Positions 30,428 to 39,500 of a stretch of 64,000 bases of DNA are shown here, piece by piece (the stretch's first letter is position 1; each line of letters opens with the position of its first letter). Both the position numbers and the translations under genes were made by a program. This DNA comes from UBA6054 sp963975575 (GTDB lineage: Bacteria > Planctomycetota > Phycisphaerae > Phycisphaerales > UBA1924), in NCBI GenBank assembly GCA_963975575.1, contig CAXBHL010000001.1, positions 1,488,001-1,552,000 of the forward strand. The letters are read 5' to 3'. The notes below the pieces were generated by a model. It was not told where the DNA came from. It saw only the letters and a program-made list of their open reading frames with translations, and searched no databases.

Positions 30428-31804
30428 TTAGTGTTCACCGTGAAAGGTGCCGTCGGCGTGGAAGTGGCCGCCCTGCTGGGTCACGCCGCTCTGCTCGCTG
30501 GCGAGCTTGAGTTCGTACGCGCCGTTCAGGATGACCTCGTCGTTGAGCGTGAGCCCGCTGTTGATGGCGACCCAACGCCCGTCGTCAACGCCCATGTCGG
30601 CCTCGACACGGATGGCCTTGTTGGGATCCTTCGGATCCCGCCGGAAGAAGACGTGCGTGATCCCGTCCTTCACGATGGCCGCGCGGGGGATCGCCAACGC
30701 GGGACCTCCGCTGGTCTCCGCCACGACCTCCAGGAACGCAGAGATCCCGGGTCTCATCCAGGTTCGGGTCTCACCGGGCGTGGCGAGCAGCGTGACGGTC
30801 CGCTGCTCGGGATGGGCTTCGAGCCCGATCGAGACCGAAGCATCCACGCCATCACTCAGCGGAATCCCGGGCGTTGAAGGCGGCACGATGCGCCCTTCGG
30901 GGCGCTCACCCAGCCGCGCCAGATCGGACTGGAGGGCCATCCCACGGAACCGCACCTTGGTGGGGTCCACTGTGGACAGCACGAGCGAAGGGGCATCCGC
31001 GAACGAGCCGTCCGTGAGCGCGAGCGCCTCAACCACCCCGGGCTCGATCGCCCGAACCTCGATCCAGTCGATGGTCCGGTAGCCGGGTTCACTCCGCCCC
31101 TGGTGCTGTACCTCGGCGGAGAGGACTTCCTCAGCAATGCCGGAAGCGGCCGAGGCCCGGTGCAAGGCGTGCTCCCGAGTGCGTTCACCGTTCACGAGTC
31201 TCGTCTCGGCCAGCCTCAGTTCCGCACGCAGCCGGGGCAGACTCGCCTCCAACTCTGCGGCCTGCGCTTCCAGGTCTGCGTTGCGGATCTCGGCCCCCGT
31301 CAGCGAAGACAATCGCTCCCGCATGATGACGAGTCGGCGGGCGGCCTCATCGATCCGGGCCTGGGCGACCTGGATCTCGGCCATGGCCGACCGGATTTCC
31401 TGTTCGCCGACGATGATCTCGTGCTGGATCTCAGGCCACTGCGGCGAGCGGAAGCGGTAGAGCAGGTCCCCCGGCTCGACCTTCTGGTACTGGTCGACGG
31501 CGAGTTGCACCGTCCCGGGCAGGCTCAGGCGGTACTCGTGCCGGGCGAGCGGCTGCAGCTCAAACGCTCCGGGCACACGGATGGTGCTCTCCACCTTCCG
31601 GCGCTCGACCTTGACCTTTGTGATGCCGAGGTTCTTGCGCACAGTGGCCGGAATGTCGATCCGGTTCGTGGCGGCGGCGGCCGTCTCTTCCTGCTCTACG
31701 GCAGGGGCCTGATCACTTTGGCGGGTGCAGCCCACGACCAAGAGTGATGCGCAGACCGCGAGCATGGTCAGGAGCGGAAGTCTTTGATCATGCGGAGATC
31801 TCAT
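30428..31804 (-). CDS. Periplasmic adaptor (membrane fusion protein) of the metal efflux system
   Basis: A 458-residue CusB-like adaptor. A lipoprotein signal ends in LLVVGC, the barrel-sandwich/lipoyl halves flank a long alpha-hairpin (about 130-215, EIQVAQARIDEAARRL), and beta-barrel and membrane-proximal domains follow. The extreme C-terminus GGHFHADGTFHGEH is His-rich, suggesting direct metal contact. Its start overlaps the upstream channel stop as ATGA. It would bridge the RND pump and the outer-membrane channel. Confidence 0.92.
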   Translation of the reverse strand: MRSPHDQRLPLLTMLAVCASLLVVGCTRQSDQAPAVEQEETAAAATNRIDIPATVRKNLGITKVKVERRKVESTIRVPGAFELQPLARHEYRLSLPGTVQLAVDQYQKVEPGDLLYRFRSPQWPEIQHEIIVGEQEIRSAMAEIQVAQARIDEAARRLVIMRERLSSLTGAEIRNADLEAQAAELEASLPRLRAELRLAETRLVNGERTREHALHRASAASGIAEEVLSAEVQHQGRSEPGYRTIDWIEVRAIEPGVVEALALTDGSFADAPSLVLSTVDPTKVRFRGMALQSDLARLGERPEGRIVPPSTPGIPLSDGVDASVSIGLEAHPEQRTVTLLATPGETRTWMRPGISAFLEVVAETSGGPALAIPRAAIVKDGITHVFFRRDPKDPNKAIRVEADMGVDDGRWVAINSGLTLNDEVILNGAYELKLASEQSGVTQQGGHFHADGTFHGEH

Positions 31805-33252
31805 GGATTCACCTCACGGGCGGGTTCGCCCTCGTGTGACGTCGGGGCCGGATCAGCCTCGGCGTGGTATTGCGGATTGGACGGTGCGCTGGCCGCCGCG
31901 TGGGGCGGCCCGATGAGGAGCGACAGCTCGGCCAACGCGAGCGACTCGTCGAGTCGTGCGTCGATCAGGGCCATCCGGGTCTGCCCAACTCGGGAAAGGC
32001 TTTCGAGCAGCACAAGCGTGCCGCCTTCGCCGATCTGAAGAAGGTTCCGAGCGTCTTCGAGCTGCCGGTCCACCATCGGTGCGATGCTCGACTCGATGAT
32101 CTCGCGTTGCTCTCGGATGTTCGCCAGCCGGGCCCGCGTCGCCGCGAGGGAGCCGGCCAGGCGCTCGTAGGCCGTCTCGAAGGCCGCCCGCGCGAGGTCA
32201 CGCTCGGCGTGGGCCACGGCGATGCCCTGCTTGTTGGCGTTGAGGATGGGGATCGGCAGCGAGAGCGAGAAACCGAGCAGCGTGTCCCCGCGATCGAACT
32301 CGGCGAGCGGCCCGATCGTCAGGTCCGGGTACTGCTCGCGGACTTCCCGCCGGAGCGATCGCTCAGCGATCTCGTACTCATCACGGAGCCAGGCGAGCGT
32401 CAGGCTCCGCTCCGCCATCGCATCCGCGGACGGCTCGTCCGGATCCAGGCTCAGGGCAACCGTCGGCACGAGTTGCAGCGCAGCGTCTGGCGCAAGCCCG
32501 AGCAACGCTCGAAGCTCCTGCTCTGCTCGGCCCGCTTCGCCGCGATAGCGAAGCAAGGTCTGCCGCTGGGTCGCCTGCTCGATGGTGAACAGCGCCGCCT
32601 CGGTCCGCGCGATCTCGCCCGCCTCGGCGAGTTTGGCCGTCGAAACGACGAGCGACTCGATGGACGCCAACAAGCGCTCGGTCTGTTCGGCCTTGAGCCG
32701 AGCGGCCGACCAGCGCAGCCACACCCTGCGGACCTCGATGCGGGTGCTCCACTCCTCCTCGGCGACGCGGGTCAACTCCGCCGCGAGCGCGGCGTCGGCC
32801 CTCGCTCTCTCAGCTTCGAGCCGGCCCGAGATCGGGATGGTGAACGAGAGGCCGGGCGTGACCACCAGCGGATTCGACGCACTCTCCGTCAGTGACAGGA
32901 AGTCGAGCCCGAACTGCGGGTCTTCCCACAGCCCGGCGTGCTCCGCCGTCGCCGTCGCGATCCCCGCCCGAAGCCGGGCGAGCCGCAGATCCGGGTTGAA
33001 GACCAGCGCGACGATCTCGCCCTCGACGAGCGTGAGCCCGTCGGACAGGTCAAAGACGACCGATCGGTCGGACTTAGCCAGCCGCTCGGCGAAGGCCCGG
33101 ACCGGCTCGTCGCCCGGCGTGCGGGCAAGCCAGACGTCACGATGGGCCGCAAGATCCAGCGGCTTGGATTGATAGCTCTGACAGCCCGCGAGCATCACCG
33201 CAGCACCCGAGAGCGCGGCGATGAGGGCGGGCCGGGATGGATACTTCAACAA
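31801..33252 (-). CDS. TolC-family outer-membrane efflux channel (CusC-like)
   Basis: A 483-residue lipoprotein (signal ending VMLAGC) with the duplicated outer-membrane efflux protein fold: long amphipathic helices rich in Ala/Glu/Arg (ERARADAALAAELTRVAEEEW; AHAERDLARAAFETAYERLAGSL, each part of a longer helix) and the typical internal repeat (PGLSFTIPI; FSLSLPIPI). It forms the exit duct of the tripartite pump. The C-terminal tail is His/Glu/Ala-rich and disordered-looking. Confidence 0.92.
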   Translation of the reverse strand: MLKYPSRPALIAALSGAAVMLAGCQSYQSKPLDLAAHRDVWLARTPGDEPVRAFAERLAKSDRSVVFDLSDGLTLVEGEIVALVFNPDLRLARLRAGIATATAEHAGLWEDPQFGLDFLSLTESASNPLVVTPGLSFTIPISGRLEAERARADAALAAELTRVAEEEWSTRIEVRRVWLRWSAARLKAEQTERLLASIESLVVSTAKLAEAGEIARTEAALFTIEQATQRQTLLRYRGEAGRAEQELRALLGLAPDAALQLVPTVALSLDPDEPSADAMAERSLTLAWLRDEYEIAERSLRREVREQYPDLTIGPLAEFDRGDTLLGFSLSLPIPILNANKQGIAVAHAERDLARAAFETAYERLAGSLAATRARLANIREQREIIESSIAPMVDRQLEDARNLLQIGEGGTLVLLESLSRVGQTRMALIDARLDESLALAELSLLIGPPHAAASAPSNPQYHAEADPAPTSHEGEPAREVNP

Positions 33253-33353
33253 GGGGAATCACTCCGAAAGGTGCGTGTGGACCGATCACGCTGCGCACCG
33301 ATCCCACTTGAGAGTGAGCGCACGCGACAGCACGGCTGGAAAACCAGCCGGAT

Positions 33354-33809
33354 CTAGGTCAGCAACACGACCGTTCGGAGACAGACAAGATGGTCGGGCG
33401 GGCGGGCCCTGGCAAAGGGCCAGAGTTGGCGATGTTCCCTGGGTGCGGCGGTCAATCGCCACACTTCATCGACACTCAGGATCCCCGCAAAGTCCGGCAC
33501 TGAATCGCGCTGGCGGGGGGGCAACGCGGCATGCCCACCCTCATCTTCATGATGGTGCGTGTGGCAGCAGTGATGTTCATCGCCGCCGCCATGGTCCCCC
33601 CGATGGGATACCGGCTGAGAGATATCGATCGGTATCGCGACAAAGATCGGTATGTGGTGGGGGTGATGCGTTGAACCGTGCGAATGCCCGTGAGCATGCT
33701 CACCGGCGAAGAGTCCCGCGTCACCATGGCCGACCAGCCCGGCCGGCCCACACGCCATCGTCAGAAACACAGCGCACATGATGGCCACGATCCGTCGCAT
33801 CGAACGCAT
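33354..33809 (-). CDS. Small His-rich exported protein, first gene of the metal efflux operon
   Basis: A 151-residue protein with a hydrophobic signal (IVAIMCAVFLTMACG) and striking His clusters: HAHGHSHGSTHHPHH near 34-48 and HHCCHTHHH near 80-88, followed by a non-repetitive C-terminus. Similar His-rich leader proteins precede Cus/Czc-type operons in several planctomycetes; a metal-buffering or sensing role is inferred. The ATG at 33809 follows a 6-bp hairpin; a longer upstream frame is not preferred because it lacks a signal peptide. The gap to the channel gene is 101 bp. Confidence 0.75.
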   Translation of the reverse strand: MRSMRRIVAIMCAVFLTMACGPAGLVGHGDAGLFAGEHAHGHSHGSTHHPHHIPIFVAIPIDISQPVSHRGDHGGGDEHHCCHTHHHEDEGGHAALPPRQRDSVPDFAGILSVDEVWRLTAAPREHRQLWPFARARPPDHLVCLRTVVLLT

Positions 33810-33820
33810 GATACCCCAAT

Positions 33821-33836
33821 TGCCCCAAAGGGGGCA
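33821..33836 (-). promoter_or_regulatory. Hairpin/possible operator upstream of the metal efflux operon
   Basis: TGCCCC-AAAG-GGGGCA forms a 6-bp inverted repeat starting 12 bases before the operon's first ATG, next to GGTATC, which resembles a -10 box on the minus strand. It could be bound by a metal sensor or fold in RNA. No metal-responsive regulator gene is nearby. Confidence 0.3.
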
Positions 33837-34101
33837 TCCGATCGCGGTTCTGACGGCTCGCCCAGCGGCCGGCCCATCCCTCACGCGGAGCACCCGCAGG
33901 GGGGCGGGGGGCCTGATTCCAACGAGCCCGTGAACCGGAGCATGCCAAGCTCGCTTCCCCACGGAGAGCGCACATTCGAGAACGGCTCAGTCCGGCGAAA
34001 ACGGTATCGGCTCAGCGACCGAGCCACCGACCCCGAGAACACCCCACCGGTCTGAAGCACCCGCCCCAATCGATCCTGAAATCCCGCCCCCAATAATCAA
34101 C

Positions 34102-34168
34102 AAGGCCCGCGTCCAAACGGACACGGGCCTTTGAACGCCCCGAGCACAACGGTTTCAAACCGTTAGAT
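34102..34168 (-). repeat. 67-bp palindromic repeat, copy B
   Basis: Same orientation as copy A at 26083-26149. It contains an 11-bp stem with one G-T pair (GGCCCGTGTCC / GGACGCGGGCC on the minus strand) and the palindrome AACGGTTTCAAACCGTT. It lies 259 bp before the transposase relic at 34428; that gap holds GC-rich hairpins and no gene. Confidence 0.85.
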
Positions 34169-34427
34169 TCCGCCCTGGCGCTCCAGAAACGCCGTCCCGG
34201 GCCGTTGGCCACCTCCTTCAGCTTGTCCGCATGACCCCCGCGAAAGCCGGTTTCCTGTTAACCGGTGTGGACCGCTTTGCGCGACCGTTCTTCGGGCCCC
34301 CGCCGTCGGGGGTCGGCCGCAGGCCGACGTCCGTCGGCGGGCCCGATCCCGTTTCCGGGCCGCCTAACCGGTATGCAAAAACCACGGTCCGCTGGTTTGG
34401 GCCCAGGACGCGGGCCAGACTCGGGGG

Positions 34428-35503
34428 ATGAAGAGCCTGCTCCCGCTCCTGCTCCGGCTGGTCCGGGCCGATCACGCGGCCCTGGCCCGCCAGGTCGAGT
34501 ACCTCGTCGTCGAGAACCGCCTCCTCCGCGCCCGAATCGATGGCCCCGTGCGGCTGACCGACCGCGAGCGGGCCCGACTGGTCCGCTTCGGGGTCGCGGT
34601 GGGGCCGGCGCTCAAGGACCTGATCTCGATCGTGAAGTACGACAGCTTCCGGCGCTGGACCCGGGGCGTGAAGCGCAAGCGGCGGAGAGCCAAGCGGCCG
34701 CCGGGCCGGCCAAGGACGCCCGCGTCGGTCGAGGCGCTGGTCGTCCGCCTGGCCAGGGAGACCGGCTGGGGCTCCGCCCGGATCCTCGGCGAGCTGCGGA
34801 AGCTGGGCGTCAGGTCGGTCTCGCAGGGGACCGTCCGCAACATCCTCAAGCGGAACGGGGTCGAGCCCGCGCCGGACCGTCGGGACCCCCTGTGGGACAC
34901 CTTCCTGCGCCGGCACGCCGAGACGCTGTGGGCCTGCGACTTCTTCACCACCAACGTGCTCACCGCCCGAGGGGTGCGCCCCGCTTCGGTGCTGGCCTTC
35001 ATCCACGTCAAGAGCCGGCGGGTGATCGCGACCAGGGCGACCTTCCACCCCACCCGGCGCTGAACGGACGAGGCCGCGGCGTGCGTGGCGGGGGGGTGGG
35101 GGAGATCGAGAAGGCGGGGCTGCCCAGGCCCACGATCGTCGTACGCGACAACGACAGCAAGTTCGGGGGCGGGTTCGATTCCGAGTTGGCCGGGCAGAGG
35201 ATCAGGACCGAGCGGCTGCCGGTGCAGAACCCGCTCTGCAACGCGCACATGGAGCGGTGGATCCAGTCGCTGCGGCGCGAGTGCCTCGACCAGTTCGTCC
35301 CGCTTGGCTTGAAGCACTTGGACCATCTGGTGGCAGAATACCTCGAGCATTACCACCTGGAAAGGCCGCACCAGGGACTGGGGAACAGATTGGTGGAGAA
35401 TCGGATGCCCGCACACGACCCGCCCCGGGACGAGGGTGAGGTGGTGTGCCGAGCAAGGCTGGGCGGGGTGCTGCGGCACTACGAACGACGACGAGCGGCC
35501 TGA
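34428..35503 (+). pseudogene. DDE (integrase-core) transposase, frameshifted and internally deleted
   Basis: The 5' part (34428-35063, 211 codons) has a helical HTH-type N-terminus, a GRPRTP linker, HTH-like KLGVRSVSQGTVRNILKRNG and the first catalytic Asp in WACDFFTTNV. It then stops at ATFHPTRR. The rest continues in another frame from about 35095: the second Asp in TIVVRDNDSKFGGGF, the catalytic Glu in NAHMERWIQSLRREC, and HYHLERPHQGLGNRL near the end. About 20 codons seem lost at the junction. The full set of catalytic residues is therefore present but split. It belongs to the rve/integrase-core transposases; no clear terminal inverted repeats were found. Confidence 0.88.
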
Positions 35504-35642
35504 AACACGGCGGGACCGAGTATTTGCACCCCGCCGCGGAGCCGGATTGCGGGCTCAGGCCAGCCGTTCGTCTCCAAAGCCAGTTGTGCATACGACGATT
35601 GCTGGTTTGCCCTAGCTCAACACGTCTATTGAAGTTGGATGC

Positions 35643-36518
35643 TCAGTCCGATGCTGAACTCGGTTTTTTACGCGGCAACACAACGATGCGGAATCCGTAT
35701 GTGCCGCTATCGATGGGGGGAGTACCCGTTGCCCCGCTGCGGTCGGTGTAAATCTCGTTGGGAAAACGCCTCGCAAATGTTGGAGAGCCGTTGTTCATGA
35801 AATCCTCGGGCTCTTCCGGCCCTGTCGGATTCACCGTGACATCGCCATCGGGTTTGTACCGATCTCGGTAGTAGTCCTTGCACCATTCCCACAGATTCAG
35901 CCCGTAACGGAGTTCGGCCCCACGCGTTTTGCCAGCGTACTCCCACTCCGCCTCGTACGGAAGTCGCACACGGAACGGCACCCGTTCCTCGAGCCATTTG
36001 CAGAAAGCCACGCCCCCGGCGTGGCTCACAGTGTTGGCATACGGAGAAGTCGATGCTTGCCTCGCGATGAATCGCCCGTCGCGCAACTCGAAGTTGGCAA
36101 AATTATTGAGCGATACGAAATCGCGCAGTGCGGTCTCGGGCTCCAAGCTGTTCAGAAACTCGCTGTAGAGTTCAGCACTCACCGGCTCTTTCGAGATCCA
36201 GAACGGATAGGTGATCTCCACCGTGTGCGGCGGGCCCTCGTTCGAGCCGGCTGGCGTCGCCGAAAGAAACTCCAACACCTTGGCCGTTCTCCAGTTCGGC
36301 TCTCCCATCTCAAACCGCCCGGGTTCCATCCGGACCAACTCGATTCGATTATCGCCGAACACGAGCACTTCAGGCGGATCCACGGGCTGAACCTCCTCTG
36401 ACGACGGCTCGGAGTCGGAATCCTGTGAAGCAGACGTGTCTCCACATCCCGATCCCAGGAGGGTCAGGCAGATACAGGCTGAAAGAGCGAGTTCATTACG
36501 CATGAGTCGGGCCACCAT
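35643..36518 (-). CDS. Formylglycine-generating-enzyme-like (SUMF1 domain) lipoprotein
   Basis: A 286-291-residue lipoprotein: a signal ending LLGSGC, a Glu/Ser linker, then an FGE-sulfatase domain (about 55-285) with RMEPGRFEMGEP, the EITYPFWISKEPVSAELY core, RLPYEAEWEYAGKTRG and LNLWEWCKDYY, ending YGFRIVV. The usual RGGSW segment near the C-terminus is replaced by a divergent stretch, so enzymatic formylglycine formation is doubtful. Many planctomycete SUMF1 domains are binding modules. Its ATG at 36518 directly follows the RHS gene stop; an ATG at 36503 is an alternative. Confidence 0.85.
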   Translation of the reverse strand: MVARLMRNELALSACICLTLLGSGCGDTSASQDSDSEPSSEEVQPVDPPEVLVFGDNRIELVRMEPGRFEMGEPNWRTAKVLEFLSATPAGSNEGPPHTVEITYPFWISKEPVSAELYSEFLNSLEPETALRDFVSLNNFANFELRDGRFIARQASTSPYANTVSHAGGVAFCKWLEERVPFRVRLPYEAEWEYAGKTRGAELRYGLNLWEWCKDYYRDRYKPDGDVTVNPTGPEEPEDFMNNGSPTFARRFPNEIYTDRSGATGTPPIDSGTYGFRIVVLPRKKPSSASD

Positions 36519-39500
36519 TCAGAAAGGTCGATTCGGCCTTCCGTTATCCCACCAAGGTCCGAAGGGGCGTTTAGTATCGGGGCCCTCGTCTGTATCCGCG
36601 TTAATGCCAAACTCCTTGTCGCAGCAATCCTCACATGAATCGTACTTCGCCAGCAAGCCGGCATCGCAGCCGCACCGCCGGCCCGCGGCATTGTCGAGGT
36701 AGTCGCTCGGCTGCGTAGCGCTCTGGCAATGGGCTTCAAGAAACTCTCTCGTCACCCTTGGCAAAAGGCTCGCACATTCCCCCAGTTCGAGCAGCAGCTC
36801 GCACATGGCGATGTCCAACGCCTCCTTCTTGTCGGACTCCTTTTCGGCGAAGCCCGCCCCGCGTCGCTTGGTCATCCGGCAGTTCCACACGCAGTGCTGC
36901 TTCGGGTTCTGCTTGTAGAACTGCTTGCCGCCATCGAGCCAGTCCGGGAGCAGGCCGGTGTCAGGGAGCGAGTTCGTAAGGCCCGCGTACTTCCGCAGCA
37001 CGTCGGCCATTTTTCGCAGGACCTGATCGATCCTGTCCGCGCACAGTCCCATCGGATCGGCGTACACGCCCGGGGCCGATCGGGCATAGAGGTAAAGCTG
37101 TGAGATCTCGCCCACACTCATCGCTTTCCGTGACGGAACGAAGCCGAGACGCGCCGCCGCAGAATCGGTCCGCATGCTCGGGAGCGGATCCCTCTGCAGC
37201 CACCTCCCCAGCTTCGGGTCGTAAACCCGGTGCCGCACCATGTACAGCCCGGTGCTCGTCGCCTCCGTCGCCCCCGCCAGGTCGAACCAGTACCCGTCGT
37301 ACCCCACCGAGTTGTCCGGGCCGTTGGGGTCCTCCGGGTTGTCGATCCACCCAGCGTTGAAGGTCGGGCCGCTCCCGCCCGAGACGTACGGCGAGTACCG
37401 GCCGGTGAAGTCCGACAGGACGATCGTGTCGCTGCCGTCCAGGAACGCGTCGGGGTCGTACCCGGTGTCCCCGGGCTGGAGTTCGTTCCCGCCGTTGTAG
37501 TTGGCCGACACCACGCCCAGGTCGGCCGTGTTGACCGAACCGTCCCCGTTCACGTCGGCCGCCAGCCCGTGCATGGCCACGCCGTAGGGCGTGTAGTCCA
37601 GGCGGGTGTGCAACAGCCCAGCGCTGTCTGTGATCGCCCGCACGCTGAACATCACGTCCGTGAGGTAGTAGAACCCCGACGGCCCTGCATCGCCGGTGCC
37701 GATCAGCCCGTTGTTGTCCGTGTCCCGGAACACGCGGCGGCCGACGGCGTCGTCGATGTACCGCACGCCCCAGAACTGCTGGCCGATGCGGTTGATGTCG
37801 TCTTCTGTATTGCCGAGATCATCATCGCCGTCAACCGTCAGATTGGTGTCCACGTGCTCCTCGAGCACCTGCCAGTTCGCGGAGTAGTAGTAGGTCCGGG
37901 CCTCGTCCACACCGTTGTACGCGCCCTGCGACAGGTCCATCCGGCGCTTGACACGCCAGTTCAGGCCGTTGAACTGATTCTCCAGCACCACCGCTCCGGT
38001 GGATTCGTTGCTCGACTTGTAGATCTTGACGAGCCGGTTCCAGGCGTCGTGCTTGTACGTCAGCCGGGCCGAGGTCGAGTTCAGGTTCCTCAGGTAGTTT
38101 CCGGCATCGTCGTAGGCGGGCTGGGTGATGATCTGCGAGCCCATACCACTGGGACGCTCCTGGAGCGTGATCTCGTTGGCATAGTTGTGAGTGCGGTTCT
38201 GCCGCTCGGCGACGGTGTTCTCGAACGTGCCGTTCCCGTTCGCGTCCGTGCCGAACACTTCCCAGTTGCCCAGGATGTCCAGCTGCCACTGCTGGGAGTT
38301 GACCGCGAGCGTGAACCCGCCCGATTCCCGGCCGCGGTCGGCCTGCTTGAGCCGGTCGAGGGGGTCGTACTCATAGGACCAGTCCCGGTCGGCCCGGATG
38401 GTGCCGGCCGCGCCGGGACGCGCGTCGTAGTCGAGGACGCGGTTGGAGTCCATGTCGTATTCATACGCACGGGCGAAGAGGGGGGTTCGGTCGGGGAGGC
38501 TACCGGCGCCGGTGGTGAAGCCGTCGGTGACCCAGCCGTGCCAGACCGTCCGCCCGAACCGGTCGAACCCGTAGTAGGTCCCCGCCGCGGATGCCCCGCT
38601 CTGGGCCTTCACCATGTCCAGGCCCAACCCGTACGTGGTGGCCGGGTAGTTCACCCGAACGGGGGTGGATGCCCCGAGGTAGGTGTAGTCCACCAGATTG
38701 GCATTGCCGCTAACCCACCCGGGCACGTCGATTCCGGCGGTGCGGCCGATCCGGTCATCGATGGAGCCGGCGGAGCCGTAACCATACTCGACGGTGGGCG
38801 AGCCGCCGTGATCCTTGGGGTAGGTAATCGAAGCCAGGCGGCTGTAGTTGCCGGTGCTGTTTGCGGCCGGTGCGGCGTCTGCGTAGGTGTAGGTCACCAC
38901 CTCCGCCGCCGGGCCGCTCGTGTCGCCCGAAGCGTTCTGGGTCAGGGTCTTGATCTGGTGCAGCTTGGTGTAGTCGAAGGCGACGCTGTTCTTCACCACG
39001 CTGCTCGCATCGAGGGAAAGGACGGACGCCACGCGGCCGTGGGCGTCGTACGCGGTCTCGATCTCCTTGATCGCGGAATCGATGTTCGTGCCGAAGACCG
39101 TGGCGGTGTCGGACGTCACCCGGCCCAGGCTGTCGCGGGCGTATGCGTGGGTGGTGCCGTTCTGGTCGGCCATGCCGCGGAGCTCGCCGAGGCGGTTGTA
39201 GCCATAAGTGACCTTGTACGCCGCCGTGGTGCCGGCCAGGCCGGTGGACTCGTTGGGGTAGCGCACCTCACGCAGCAAGCGGGACGAGCTGACGAGCGAG
39301 TCGGTGTCGGACGAGGGAGTGCTGACCGCGGTGGTACCGTACTCGTAAACCGTTTCCTGCACGGAACCGTCGGGCAGGTGGGCGGTGCGGTTGGAGACGT
39401 TGCCCAGGCCGTCGTAGAAGAAGGTTGTCACCCGGTCCGCGTCGTCCGGGCCGCCTCCGGAGTACGCGGCGGACCAGTCCACGTCCCAGGTACCCGATGC

